DNA of 64,000 bases from Arthrobacter sp. MAHUQ-56 (GCF_019710585.1 NZ_JAIFZQ010000008.1:466313-530312); one strand, 5' to 3'; positions 46,701 to 55,276 are shown, counted from the stretch's first letter. Notes: generated by a model from the letters alone, not told the origin. Program-made: numbers and translations.

Positions 46701-47428
46701 GCACCTGGACGCCTGAGAACGCGGTGGGAATCGGCGGAGCCTACATGTGCATCTACGGGATGGAAGGCCCCGGCGGCTACCAGTTCGTGGGCCGTACCAC
46801 CCAGGTCTGGTCCCGCTACGCTGACTCGGCCCCGTTCGAGCCGGGCTCGCCCTGGCTGCTGCGCTTCTTCGACCGGATCTCCTGGTACCCGGTCAGCCCG
46901 GAGGAACTGCTGGACCTGCGGGCGGACATGGCTGCCGGCCGGGGCCGTGGCGTCGAGATCGAGGACGGCACCTTCTCACTGGCCGAGCACGAGGTCTTCC
47001 TCGAGGAAAACCGCGAGTCCATCACGGCGTTCCGGGAAAAACAGGGCGCAGCGTTTGCGGTGGAACGGCAGGCGTGGGCCGACGCCGGCGAGTTCGACCG
47101 TGCCGACGCGTTGGCCGCGGTGGTGGCCCCGGTGGCAGACGAGGTGGACGTGCCGGAAGGCGGATCACTCGTTTCCGCTCCCTTTGCCGCCAGTGTCTGG
47201 AAGGTGGACGTGGCGGAAGGCGACCGCGTTGCCAAGGGCCAGCCGCTGGTTTCCCTGGAGGCGATGAAGATGGAAACGGTCCTGGAAGCACCCTCTGACG
47301 GCATTGTGCTCCGTGTCCTTCCCACCGCCGGCTCCCAGGTGGTGTCCGGCGAGGCCGTGGTTGTCCTCGGCGCCACCGCTGAATCTGCAGGGCTGGAAGA
47401 GCTGGAACTGGAAGAGGCAGCAGTATGA
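43715..47428 (+). CDS. Biotin-dependent urea/guanidine carboxylase
   Basis: A 1237-aa single-chain carboxylase. Residues 1-450 are biotin carboxylase (LLIANRGEIACRIIETAK; ATP-grasp loop ATGGGGGIGMTV near 160; EVNARLQVEHPVTE). Residues ~464-790 are a KipA-like (AHS2) domain, starting LQTSVQDWPGRTGLWQIGVP, and ~815-1050 a KipI-like (AHS1) region with PGIVDLTPGIRSLQI; together they form the carboxyltransferase. The biotinyl lysine is in LEAMKMETV near residue 1184. It carboxylates urea to allophanate or guanidine to carboxyguanidine with ATP and bicarbonate; the DUF1989 partners favour guanidine. The GTG start follows GGAGG. Confidence 0.93.
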   Translation: MNKFDTLLIANRGEIACRIIETAKRLSLRTVAVFSEADRGAKHVRLADEAVLLGPAPAKESYLRVDGILAAAKATGAGAIHPGYGFLSEDAAFAEAVEAAGLVFVGPTSEQLRIFGTKHTARDAARAAGVPMIAGSGLLEDVDAATAASATIGFPLMLKATGGGGGIGMTVCRSEAELVESFPRVARLAGASFGTAGVFAERYVENARHIEVQVFGDGAGRVVSLGDRDCSLQRRHQKVLEEAPAPDLPDSLRQELHRTSRALCASLSYRSAGTVEFVYDSARKEASFLEVNARLQVEHPVTEAVTGVDLVEWMLRLAQGGAEAKAVLAGVPDALPVSGHAVEARVYAEDPARNFQPSAGTITNAAYPSAEEARVDAWAETGTDVSTNYDPLLGKIITAGADRTEAFDRLAAALAGTRIDGIETNLGMLRAATGLDVVRSVRHSTSTLDHVGDPEPRVTVERPGLQTSVQDWPGRTGLWQIGVPPSGPMDDLSFRLGNTALGNPEGAPGLEFTMTGPSLAFTHATTVCVTGAEVVVTVDGTEVPAWTPVTVPAGGTLDVGVAAGKGLRGYILFQGGLDIPEYLGSASTFTLGQFGGHAGRILRAGDVLRAVKSAVEQAPTAAVPLDSRPALASTWDLAVTEGPHGAPEFFQREDIEELYAAEYEVHFNSARTGVRLIGPKPRWARTDGGEAGLHPSNIHDTAYSVGALDFTGDTPILLGPDGPSLGGFVCPVTVVTAERWKLGQLRPGDKVRFVPVKTSQAPSAKDLGPGRQLVLPGDADWTSDPSLAAPAARPFRGDGDDGVLGRVPEGSGRPAVTYRRSGDDNLLVEYGEMVLDLGLRARVHALHQHLEQLRVPGIVDLTPGIRSLQIKVDPSVLSTTRLLDLVQEVEAALPASSELVVPSRTVRLPLSWDDPATREAIERYMAGVRDDAPWCPWNIEFIRRINGLDSVNDVFDTVFSAEYLVLGLGDVYLGAPVATPLDPRHRLVTTKYNPARTWTPENAVGIGGAYMCIYGMEGPGGYQFVGRTTQVWSRYADSAPFEPGSPWLLRFFDRISWYPVSPEELLDLRADMAAGRGRGVEIEDGTFSLAEHEVFLEENRESITAFREKQGAAFAVERQAWADAGEFDRADALAAVVAPVADEVDVPEGGSLVSAPFAASVWKVDVAEGDRVAKGQPLVSLEAMKMETVLEAPSDGIVLRVLPTAGSQVVSGEAVVVLGATAESAGLEELELEEAAV

Positions 47429-49287
47429 GCATCACAATCAGCGGCAACGCCACCCGGCGGGTCAAGGCAGCACTCGCGGCAGTTGAAGCAGTGGACCGGC
47501 CGGAAATCTGGATCATGCTCCGGAGCGCGGAGGACCTCCTGGAAGAAGCAGCCTCCATTGACGCCGCGGTGGCCAGCGGCGCGGACCTGCCGCTGGCCGG
47601 GCTCCTGCTTGCGGTCAAGAACAACGTTGACGTGGCCGGCATCCCCACTACTGCGGCCTGCCCGGGCTTCGCCTACACGCCGGAGAAGGACGCTGAAGCC
47701 GTGGCCCGGCTCCGCGCCGCCGGCGCCCTGGTGCTGGGCGCCACCAACCTGGACCAGTTCGCCACCGGGCTGGTGGGCACCCGCAGCCCGTACGGTGCGG
47801 TGCGGGACTCCCGCCGACCCGGGTTCATCTCCGGCGGTTCCAGTTCCGGTTCAGCGGTAGCCGTGGCGCTTGGCCTCGCGGACCTTGCCATTGGAACCGA
47901 CACCGCCGGTTCGGGCCGGGTGCCGGCCGGCCTGCAGGGCATCGTGGGCATCAAACCCACCCTGGATGTTGTGTCCACCGCCGGCGTGGTGCCGGCTTGC
48001 CGTTCCTGGGACACCGTCACGATCTTTGCCCGGCACCTGGCCACGGCAGAGCTGGCCATGGGCGTGATGGCTGGAGGATCCCGCGCCTGGCCGGCGGACG
48101 TCCGGCTCGCTGCCCCGGAAAGGCCGCGGGTTGCCTACCCTGCAACCCTGCCGCCGCTTCCGGAAGCCTGGGCCGCGGAATTCCACCGCAACGTGGACCG
48201 CCTGAAGGTGTTGGGCGTGGAAGCAGAGGCCATTGATTTCGACGACTTCCTCCAGGCTGCCCGCCTGCTTTACGACGGCGGGCTGGTAGCGGAGCGGTAT
48301 GCCGCTGTGGGTGGTTTCCTGGACGGCGCACTCTTTCACGGGGCCGACGGCGCGACGGAAGGCAGGGCGGGCATCGATCCCACGGTGGCGGGCATCATCC
48401 GGGCAGCCGGCACTGTGCCCGCCCACCAGTACGTGGCAGACACCGCCCGCCTTGAGGAACTGAAAGGCAGGGCCATGGCCAGGCTTGAGGGCTTTGATGC
48501 CCTGCTGGTTCCCACCGCGCCGTTCCACCCCACCCTTGAAGAAGTGGCCGCGGATCCGGTGGGCGTGAACTCCCTGATGGGCACTTACACGAACTTCTGC
48601 AACCTGTTCGACCTGTGCGCTGTGGCAGTGCCGGCGGGCGACGTGGACGGCGCCCAGTTTGGGCTCACGGTGGTGGGCCGGACCTTCGATGATGCCGTCG
48701 CGGCTGACATCGCCCGGAGGATCGAAACCACGCCCGCAGCACCGCAGCTCTTCGCTGCCGGGGCAGCGCCGGAGGCAAAGGCGGAAGCCCGCCACCCGTC
48801 GTCGTCCGTTCCCTGGCCGCTGGCGGCGGGTGCCGTGGCCGTACCGCTGGTAGTGGTGGGCGCGCACCGCAAGGGCCAGCCGCTGGCTCCCCAGCTGGAA
48901 GAACTGGGGGCTCTTTGGGACGGCCCTGTCCGAACGGCCGCACGCTACCGGATGGTGGCACTGGACACAGTGCCGCCGAAGCCGGGCGTGTACCGGTCCG
49001 ACGACGGCGCACAGCTGGCGGGGGAGCGGTGGCTTGTGTCCGAGGCGGGGCTGGGCGCGTTCCTCGCTGCCCTTCCCGAACCCATGCTGCTTGGGTCCTT
49101 GCAGCTCTCGGACGGCACCTCCGCCGTCGGATTCGCCTGCGATGCCGTTGCTGCTGCCGGCGGGGAGGACATCACCGCCTGGGGCGACTGGCTGGCGGAC
49201 CGAAGCGTGCAACCGAGGCCCCGCACGGTATGGCAGGACCTCGGGGAAGCGGCGTTGGCAGGATTCAGCCGCGGGGAACGGGGATAA
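47425..49287 (+). CDS. atzF: Allophanate hydrolase
   Basis: A 620-aa protein. The N-terminal amidase-signature domain has its catalytic Lys in LLAVKNNVDVAG (residue ~62) and the Ser loop SGGSSSGSAVAVALG near residue 136 with GTDTAGSGRVPAG. The C-terminal ~160 residues form the second allophanate-hydrolase domain, with VVGAHRKGQPLAPQLEELGA and LDTVPPKPGVYR. The enzyme splits allophanate to two ammonia and CO2, the last step of the pathway. ATGA overlaps the carboxylase stop. The last 23 bp overlap the convergent hydrolase gene. Confidence 0.94.
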   Translation: MSITISGNATRRVKAALAAVEAVDRPEIWIMLRSAEDLLEEAASIDAAVASGADLPLAGLLLAVKNNVDVAGIPTTAACPGFAYTPEKDAEAVARLRAAGALVLGATNLDQFATGLVGTRSPYGAVRDSRRPGFISGGSSSGSAVAVALGLADLAIGTDTAGSGRVPAGLQGIVGIKPTLDVVSTAGVVPACRSWDTVTIFARHLATAELAMGVMAGGSRAWPADVRLAAPERPRVAYPATLPPLPEAWAAEFHRNVDRLKVLGVEAEAIDFDDFLQAARLLYDGGLVAERYAAVGGFLDGALFHGADGATEGRAGIDPTVAGIIRAAGTVPAHQYVADTARLEELKGRAMARLEGFDALLVPTAPFHPTLEEVAADPVGVNSLMGTYTNFCNLFDLCAVAVPAGDVDGAQFGLTVVGRTFDDAVAADIARRIETTPAAPQLFAAGAAPEAKAEARHPSSSVPWPLAAGAVAVPLVVVGAHRKGQPLAPQLEELGALWDGPVRTAARYRMVALDTVPPKPGVYRSDDGAQLAGERWLVSEAGLGAFLAALPEPMLLGSLQLSDGTSAVGFACDAVAAAGGEDITAWGDWLADRSVQPRPRTVWQDLGEAALAGFSRGERG

Positions 49288-50188
49288 TGTCGGCGGCGTC
49301 CGGGCGGGAGTCCCCGTCCGGACGTCCGTCCTTGAAGTAGGCGGCAATGGCCTCCACCAGTTCCTTCACTGCTGCCGGGATGGACCCGTGGAAGCACTTG
49401 GGGGAGAGCTGGAAGGTGCTGCCCGGAACCGCCGCGTGCAGCCGTTCGGCCGTCACCCGGTAGTAGCTGGGGCTCTTGCCGCCGGCCATGAAGAGCGTCC
49501 CGGGAGGCAGCACGCTGAAGTCCCGGGCGTGGTCCTTTTCGTCGTAAGCCGCGCGAAGTTCGCCCACACCGCTGGGCATCACCTGCCGGAAGATCCTGTT
49601 CACCTTCGTCCGCGACATGACCGCCATCAGGCCGGCCAGGACCGGTTCAGGGATCCTCGCCATGGCCGACCCCGGGCTGGTGACCTGCTTCATATGCGCC
49701 AGGGCATGGCCCACCTTGCCGTTGTTGACCGCTTCCTCGAACCCGTCCAGCCACTTGGTGTCGATGCTGCCGTCGATGTTCACGGCCGCGTCGTACACGG
49801 CCAGCTTGTCCGGAACGAACGGTGTCCCGGTGAACTCCTGCACGGCGTTCAGGGCCACCGATCCGCCAAGGCTGTGGCCCAGGATGTTCCGGGCACCGGT
49901 GGCGGTGAGGACGGTCCGCACATCTTCGATCTCCGTCGCCATGGAATAGTCGGCGGGCTGCCCGGACGAACTGCCGCGCCCCCTGCGGTCATAGACGTCA
50001 ACTGCCCAGCCGTCGCCCAGGACCTTCGCCAGCGCAAGGGAGAACGGGCGGTAGATCAGGGCCGTGAGGAACGCGCCACCGATCAGCAGCACCCGCTTGT
50101 CGCCCGGCGCATCCTCGGTGCCGTAGCTGTACAAAGCCAGCCTGCCGCCGTCGTGCGTTGGAAGTACCCGTTCTTTCACCCTCCCCAT
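49265..50188 (-). CDS. Alpha/beta hydrolase (paralogue of 38826-39662)
   Basis: A 307-aa protein. VYDRRGRGSSSGQPADYSM, NILGHSLGGSVALNAV and LAVYDAAVNIDGSID parallel the hydrolase at 38826-39662. A C-terminal SPKCFHGSIPAAV probably carries the catalytic His. ATG 50188 has no good ribosome site; a GTG three codons on is possible. Its 3' end overlaps allophanate hydrolase by 23 bp in convergent orientation. It is divergent from lysS. Substrate unknown. Confidence 0.83.
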   Translation of the reverse strand: MGRVKERVLPTHDGGRLALYSYGTEDAPGDKRVLLIGGAFLTALIYRPFSLALAKVLGDGWAVDVYDRRGRGSSSGQPADYSMATEIEDVRTVLTATGARNILGHSLGGSVALNAVQEFTGTPFVPDKLAVYDAAVNIDGSIDTKWLDGFEEAVNNGKVGHALAHMKQVTSPGSAMARIPEPVLAGLMAVMSRTKVNRIFRQVMPSGVGELRAAYDEKDHARDFSVLPPGTLFMAGGKSPSYYRVTAERLHAAVPGSTFQLSPKCFHGSIPAAVKELVEAIAAYFKDGRPDGDSRPDAADIIPVPRG

Positions 50189-50221
50189 CCTAGGCAGGCA
50201 CGGCTCCCCGCCTCTGCCCGG

Positions 50222-50227
50222 TAAACT
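50222..50227 (+). promoter_or_regulatory. Candidate -10 of a leaderless lysS transcript
   Basis: TAAACT is followed by 8 nt and the GTG at 50236. In-frame ATG (50230) and TTG (50227) codons lie too close to the box to be transcribed, so GTG is the likely start. Confidence 0.5.
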
Positions 50228-50235
50228 TGATGCTT

Positions 50236-51768
50236 GTGACTTCCCAAAACACCCCCGCGCCCAAGAACGCCCCAGAGCCCGTCGACGCCAGCGAGCAGAT
50301 GCGGATCCGTATGGAAAAGCGCGCCAAACTTCTTGAGCGCGGCGCGGAGGCGTACCCCGTGGGGGTGGAGCGCACGCATTCCCTCGCCGAGATCCGGGAG
50401 AAGTACGCCCACCTCGAAGCGGATGACACCACCGGCGACATCGTGGGTGTTACCGGCCGCGTCGTCTTCGTCCGCAACACCGGCAAGCTCTGCTTCGCCA
50501 CCCTGCAGGAAGGCGGCACCGACGGCAAGGCAACCCGCCTGCAGGCCATGCTGAGCCTCGCCAACGTCGGGGAGGAAGCGCTCGCCGACTGGAAGGCGCT
50601 GGTTGACCTCGGCGACCACGTCTTCATCAAGGGCGAGGTCATCTCCTCCCGCCGCGGCGAACTGTCGATCATGGCGGATTCCTGGTCCATGGCCTCCAAG
50701 GCCCTGCGCCCCCTGCCTGTGCTGCATGCGGACCTGAACGAGGAAACCCGTGTCCGCCAGCGCTACGTTGACCTGATGGTCCGCGACGAGGCCCGCGAAA
50801 TGGTCTACACCCGCGCCGCCATCACCCGCTCCATCCGCGAGACCCTGTTCCGGCACCGCTACGTGGAAGTGGAAACGCCCATCCTGCAGCTGGTCCACGG
50901 CGGCGCACTGGCGCGTCCGTTCGAAACCCATATGAACGCCTTCGACCAGAAGATGACCCTGCGCATCGCCACCGAGCTGTACCTCAAGCGCGCCGTGGTG
51001 GGCGGGATCGACCGCGTGTACGACATGGGCCGCGTCTTCCGCAACGAAGGCGTGGACTCCACCCACAGCCCCGAGTTCACCACCCTTGAGTGCTATGAGG
51101 CCTGGGCGGACCAGTTCGTCATGGCCCAGCGGATCAAGGAGATCATCCTCGATGCAGCCGACGCCGTGGGTGCCGGGCGCGTCATGCAGACCGAGGCCGG
51201 GGAGATCAACCTCGACGGCGAGTGGACCTGGCTGGCCGTCTACCCCGGACTTTCCGACGCCGTCGGGCAGGAGGTCACGCCGGACACGCCCGTCGAGGTG
51301 CTTCGGGAGATCGCGGCCAAGCACGACGTCAAGGTGGATCCCAAGTGGGATGCCGAAAAGCTCGCCGTTGAACTGTTCGGCGAAATTGTCGAACCGACCC
51401 TGCTGAACCCCACCTTCGTCTACGACTACCCGCCCTCCGCGCAGCCCCTGGCCCGCCCGCACCGCGAGGATGGCCGGTTGATCGAGGCCTGGGACCTCAT
51501 CATCGGCGGCATGGAACGCGGCACCGCCTTCTCCGAGCTGATCGACCCCGTCATCCAGCGGGAGCGGCTCACCGAGCAGTCCATGCACGCGGCGGCCGGC
51601 GACGTCGAGGCCATGCAGCTGGACGAGGACTTCCTGCGCGCGCTCGAATATGGCGCTCCGCCCATGGGCGGCATCGGCCTGGGCATCGACCGGCTGGTGA
51701 TGCTCTTCACCGGCGCCGGAATCCGTGAAACCATCCTGTTCCCCCTGCTGAAGCCCGAAGGGCACTGA
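50236..51768 (+). CDS. lysS: Lysyl-tRNA synthetase (class II)
   Basis: 510 aa. An N-terminal OB-fold anticodon-binding domain (GVTGRVVFVRNTGKLCFATLQ...FIKGEV) is followed by the class II core: motif 1 around RHRYVEVETPILQ, motif 2 VYDMGRVFRNEGVDSTHSPEFTTLE, and motif 3 GAPPMGGIGLGIDRLVMLFT. It charges tRNA-Lys. The GTG start at 50236 is preferred on promoter grounds. A 58-aa gene follows 2 bp downstream, then lsr2 and clpC, as in many actinobacteria. Confidence 0.97.
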   Translation: MTSQNTPAPKNAPEPVDASEQMRIRMEKRAKLLERGAEAYPVGVERTHSLAEIREKYAHLEADDTTGDIVGVTGRVVFVRNTGKLCFATLQEGGTDGKATRLQAMLSLANVGEEALADWKALVDLGDHVFIKGEVISSRRGELSIMADSWSMASKALRPLPVLHADLNEETRVRQRYVDLMVRDEAREMVYTRAAITRSIRETLFRHRYVEVETPILQLVHGGALARPFETHMNAFDQKMTLRIATELYLKRAVVGGIDRVYDMGRVFRNEGVDSTHSPEFTTLECYEAWADQFVMAQRIKEIILDAADAVGAGRVMQTEAGEINLDGEWTWLAVYPGLSDAVGQEVTPDTPVEVLREIAAKHDVKVDPKWDAEKLAVELFGEIVEPTLLNPTFVYDYPPSAQPLARPHREDGRLIEAWDLIIGGMERGTAFSELIDPVIQRERLTEQSMHAAAGDVEAMQLDEDFLRALEYGAPPMGGIGLGIDRLVMLFTGAGIRETILFPLLKPEGH

Positions 51769-51770
51769 TC

Positions 51771-51947
51771 ATGGAATACGTAGCAGTTCTTCTTCCCTCC
51801 CTGGTGGTGGGCCTGCTGTTCTGGTTTGCCATGAAGGCCATCTTCAATGCGGATAAAGCCGAGCGGCAGGCCGAGGCGCGTGCCCAGGCCGAAGCCGATG
51901 CGCTCCAAGCCCAGCCCACGGAGCGCCCGGGGCCCGATTCCAAATAG
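51771..51947 (+). CDS. Small membrane protein downstream of lysS
   Basis: 58 aa: one N-terminal hydrophobic helix (VAVLLPSLVVGLLFWFAMKA), then a charged, Ala/Gln-rich helix (DKAERQAEARAQAEADALQA) and a polar tail. This is a single-pass, probably coiled-coil protein of unknown role. The ATG lies 2 bp after the lysS stop, so the two are co-transcribed. Small one-TM proteins in this position occur in other actinobacteria. Confidence 0.75.
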   Translation: MEYVAVLLPSLVVGLLFWFAMKAIFNADKAERQAEARAQAEADALQAQPTERPGPDSK

Positions 51948-51994
51948 AAAAACCCCTGCTTTCCGCGTTTATCCCCAGGGAACCATTAGTCACT

Positions 51995-52024
51995 TTGACG
52001 CGTTGCCAGCCTAAGAGTCATACT
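51995..52024 (+). promoter_or_regulatory. lsr2 promoter
   Basis: TTGACG (51995-52000), an 18-nt spacer and CATACT (52019-52024) form a good -35/-10 pair, about 60 nt before the ATG at 52084. The surrounding sequence is unusually AT-rich for this window (TTTTTTT run), which would suit Lsr2 autoregulation; that is inference. Confidence 0.6.
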
Positions 52025-52083
52025 TTTTTTGGGAAACATCCTGCTTTTCTGAAAACCGACTTTCCAGCAAGAGGAAGACTTTA

Positions 52084-52413
52084 ATGGCACAGAAAGTAAA
52101 CATCATCCTCGTGGATGATCTGGATGGGGGATCCGCAGACGAGAACGTTAAGTTTGGCCTCGATGGGGTCAACTACGAGATTGACCTCTCGGCAGCCAAC
52201 GCCGCAGACCTCCGGTCTTCACTGGAGCGGTTTATTGGCGCTGCACGCAAGGCATCCGGCGGCCGTGTCCAGCGGGGCAAGGCACCAACCGGCGGCCGCA
52301 GCCACGACTCGGCGCAAATCCGGCAATGGGCACGGGATAACGGCTACACGGTTAACAGCCGCGGCCGAATTCAGGCCGAAATCCAGGAAGCCTACCAAAA
52401 GGCAAATTCCTAG
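52084..52413 (+). CDS. lsr2: Lsr2 nucleoid-associated protein
   Basis: A 109-aa actinobacterial xenogeneic silencer that bridges AT-rich DNA. The N-terminal dimerisation/oligomerisation part is MAQKVNIILVDDLDGGSADE...VNYEIDLSAANAADLR; the C-terminal DNA-binding domain ends with RQWARDNGYTVNSRGRIQAE, where RGR is the AT-hook-like minor-groove contact. GAGGAA precedes the ATG. It has its own promoter and a good terminator. Confidence 0.97.
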   Translation: MAQKVNIILVDDLDGGSADENVKFGLDGVNYEIDLSAANAADLRSSLERFIGAARKASGGRVQRGKAPTGGRSHDSAQIRQWARDNGYTVNSRGRIQAEIQEAYQKANS

Positions 52414-52434
52414 CGACCGTCTTTAGCCGGACCG

Positions 52435-52473
52435 AAACCCCGCTTACCGCCCCCAGGCGGGAGCGGGGTTTTT
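52435..52473 (+). terminator. lsr2 rho-independent terminator
   Basis: AAACCCCGCT (52435-52444) pairs with AGCGGGGTTT, followed by a short T-run (TTTTT). An inner CCGCCC/GGCGGG helix extends the stem. Confidence 0.85.
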
Positions 52474-52736
52474 AATTTCCTAAAGCGGGGGGGCGATGGG
52501 TCCTCCGGGTCGCTATTTTGGCTTTTTCGAGCATCGCCGTCTTACGGCTGTTTGTCCCCGCCGCGCCGGATGCTTCCGGGAATCTTCAACCCTGCCAACA
52601 CGTCCTGGCCGGTAACCATTGGGCGGCATCGCGGATATTCCCGCACGCGCCCCGGTTTCCCCTGTGGCGAACACGCTCCACATCGCTGGACCGGCCACGT
52701 AGCATCAAAGTACGTCGTAGCTAGGAGTGTGGCGAA
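52474..52736 (+). promoter_or_regulatory. clpC upstream region
   Basis: 263 bp (part of a 323-bp gap between lsr2 and clpC) with no convincing gene. It must hold the clpC promoter. AGGAG lies 9 nt before the clpC ATG. TAGCAT near 52700 is a possible -10. CGAACACGC and TCGCTATTTTGGC loosely recall ClgR-type sites, but no full match was found. Confidence 0.4.
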
Positions 52737-55229
52737 ATGTTTGAGCGATTTACGGACCGTGCCCGTCGCGTAGTTGTGCTTGCCCAAGAAGAGGCACGCA
52801 TGCTGAACCACAATTACATCGGTACCGAACACATCCTCTTGGGTCTGATCCACGAGGGTGAAGGCGTTGCCGCCAAAGCTCTTGAGTCCTTGAGCATTTC
52901 GCTCGACGGCGTTCGCGAGCAGGTGCAGGAGATCATCGGGCAGGGCCAGCAGGCCCCCTCCGGCCACATCCCCTTTACCCCCCGCGCCAAGAAGGTGCTG
53001 GAGCTCTCGCTGCGCGAAGCCCTGCAGCTGGGCCACAACTACATCGGCACCGAGCACATCCTGCTCGGCCTCATCCGCGAGGGTGAAGGCGTTGCCGCGC
53101 AGGTCCTGGTCAAGCTCGGCGCCGACCTCAACCGGGTCCGCCAGCAGGTCATCCAGCTCCTCTCCGGCTACCAGGGCAAGGAAACCACCGGCGCAGGAGT
53201 CGGCGGCGGACAGCCCGAAGGCGCTCCCGCCGGTTCCGTGGTCCTGGACCAGTTCGGCCGCAACCTGACCCAGGCTGCCCGCGAAAACAAGCTGGACCCG
53301 GTCATCGGCCGCGAGCAGGAAATGGAACGCGTCATGCAGGTCCTTTCCCGCCGCACCAAGAACAACCCGGTCCTCATCGGCGAGCCCGGCGTCGGCAAGA
53401 CCGCCGTCGTCGAGGGCCTGGCCCAGGCGATCGTGCGCGGCGACGTCCCGGAGACCATCCGCGACAAGCAGCTCTACACCCTGGACCTCGGTTCCCTCGT
53501 GGCAGGCTCCCGCTACCGCGGTGACTTCGAAGAGCGCCTGAAGAAGGTCCTCAAGGAGATCCGCACCCGCGGCGACATCATCCTGTTCATCGACGAGATC
53601 CACACCCTGGTGGGTGCCGGCGCCGCCGAAGGCGCCATCGACGCAGCCTCGATCCTGAAGCCCATGCTGGCCCGCGGCGAGCTGCAGACCATCGGTGCCA
53701 CCACGCTGGACGAGTACCGCAAGCACATCGAGAAGGATGCGGCCCTGGAACGCCGCTTCCAGCCGATCCAGGTCAAGGAGCCCTCCGTGGCGCACGCCAT
53801 CGAGATCCTCAAGGGCCTTCGTGACCGGTACGAGGCACACCACCGCGTCACCATCACGGACGGCGCCCTGGCCTCCGCCGCCAGCCTCGCCGAGCGCTAC
53901 ATCTCGGACCGCTTCCTGCCGGACAAGGCCATCGACCTGATCGACGAGGCCGGTGCGCGGCTGCGCATCCGCCGGATGACCGCTCCGCCGGAGCTCAAGG
54001 CCATGGATGAGCGCATCGCCAAGCTGAAGATGGAGAAGGAATCCGCGATCGACGCCCAGGACTTCGAAGGTGCCGCCGCGCTCCGCGACAAGGAGCAGAA
54101 GCTGATCTCCGAGCGCGCCGAGAAGGAACGCCACTGGAAGTCCGGCGGCATGGACGACATCTCCGAGGTGGATGAGGATCTCATCGCCGAGGTGCTGGCC
54201 AACTCCACGGGCATCCCCGTCTTCAAGCTGACCGAGGAAGAGTCCTCGCGCCTGCTCAAGATGGAAGAGGAACTGCACAAGCGCGTCGTCGGCCAGGACG
54301 AGGCCATCAAGGCACTGTCCCAGGCCATCCGCCGCACCCGTGCAGGGCTCAAGGACCCCAAGCGCCCCGGTGGGTCGTTCATCTTCGCCGGCCCCACCGG
54401 CGTCGGCAAGACCGAACTCGCCAAGGCACTCGCCGAATTCCTGTTCGGTGAAGAGGACGCCCTCATCACGCTGGACATGTCCGAGTACTCCGAGAAGCAC
54501 ACCGTCTCGCGGCTCTTCGGTGCCCCTCCGGGCTACGTGGGCTACGAAGAGGGCGGGCAGCTGACCGAGAAGGTCCGCCGCCGTCCGTTCTCCGTGGTGC
54601 TGTTCGACGAAGTGGAAAAGGCCCACGCGGACCTCTTCAACTCGCTGCTGCAGATCCTGGAAGACGGCCGCCTGACGGACTCCCAGGGCCGCGTGGTGGA
54701 CTTCAAGAACACCGTGATCATCATGACCACCAACCTGGGTACCCGGGACATCTCCAAGAGCGTCGCCACCGGCTTCCAGTCCGGCACCGACACGCAGACG
54801 GGCTACAACCGCATGCGTGCCCGCGTCACCGAGGAACTCAAGCAGCACTTCCGCCCCGAGTTCCTGAACCGTGTTGACGACGTCGTGGTGTTCCCGCAGC
54901 TCACCCAGGACGAGATCATCGAGATCGTGGACCTGTTCGTCACCCGCCTCGAGAAGCGCCTCAAGGACAAGGACATGGGCATCGAGCTGACCAAGGCCGC
55001 CAAGGTGCTCCTGGCAACCCGCGGCTACGATCCCGCCATGGGTGCCCGGCCGCTGCGCCGGACCATCCAGCGCGAGATCGAGGACCAGCTGTCCGAGAAG
55101 ATCCTGTTCGGCGAGATCCACCCCGGCGACATCGTCGTCGTGGATGTGGAAGGCGAAGGCGACGACGCGAAGTTCACCTTCGCCGGCAACGCCAAGCCGC
55201 GCATCCCGGAAATCGCCCCGAGCGTCTAA
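52737..55229 (+). CDS. clpC: ATP-dependent Clp protease ATPase ClpC
   Basis: An 830-aa Hsp100 unfoldase feeding ClpP. Residues 1-150 hold two Clp-N repeats ([21 protein letters not shown] and the parallel [21 protein letters not shown], each with [13 protein letters not shown]). AAA-1 has Walker A GEPGVGKT near 216, a UVR-type middle segment ([14 protein letters not shown]) lies near 440, and AAA-2 has Walker A GPTGVGKT near 553 and the ClpP-docking region after ~660. It is essential in several actinobacteria. A clear terminator follows. Confidence 0.97.
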   Translation: MFERFTDRARRVVVLAQEEARMLNHNYIGTEHILLGLIHEGEGVAAKALESLSISLDGVREQVQEIIGQGQQAPSGHIPFTPRAKKVLELSLREALQLGHNYIGTEHILLGLIREGEGVAAQVLVKLGADLNRVRQQVIQLLSGYQGKETTGAGVGGGQPEGAPAGSVVLDQFGRNLTQAARENKLDPVIGREQEMERVMQVLSRRTKNNPVLIGEPGVGKTAVVEGLAQAIVRGDVPETIRDKQLYTLDLGSLVAGSRYRGDFEERLKKVLKEIRTRGDIILFIDEIHTLVGAGAAEGAIDAASILKPMLARGELQTIGATTLDEYRKHIEKDAALERRFQPIQVKEPSVAHAIEILKGLRDRYEAHHRVTITDGALASAASLAERYISDRFLPDKAIDLIDEAGARLRIRRMTAPPELKAMDERIAKLKMEKESAIDAQDFEGAAALRDKEQKLISERAEKERHWKSGGMDDISEVDEDLIAEVLANSTGIPVFKLTEEESSRLLKMEEELHKRVVGQDEAIKALSQAIRRTRAGLKDPKRPGGSFIFAGPTGVGKTELAKALAEFLFGEEDALITLDMSEYSEKHTVSRLFGAPPGYVGYEEGGQLTEKVRRRPFSVVLFDEVEKAHADLFNSLLQILEDGRLTDSQGRVVDFKNTVIIMTTNLGTRDISKSVATGFQSGTDTQTGYNRMRARVTEELKQHFRPEFLNRVDDVVVFPQLTQDEIIEIVDLFVTRLEKRLKDKDMGIELTKAAKVLLATRGYDPAMGARPLRRTIQREIEDQLSEKILFGEIHPGDIVVVDVEGEGDDAKFTFAGNAKPRIPEIAPSV

Positions 55230-55241
55230 GCTCCACAGCCA

Positions 55242-55276
55242 AAGCCCCGCCACTCCACAATGGAGCGGCGGGGCTT
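55242..55276 (+). terminator. clpC terminator
   Basis: AAGCCCCGCCACTCCA pairs with TGGAGCGGCGGGGCTT (one A-C mismatch) around CAA, followed by CGCTCTTT. It lies 13 bp after the clpC stop. Confidence 0.85.

Noticed and set aside
52474..52736. ClgR operator upstream of clpC
   Set aside because: Only partial CGC/GCG half-sites are present, at the wrong spacing; such motifs are common by chance in this GC-rich DNA.
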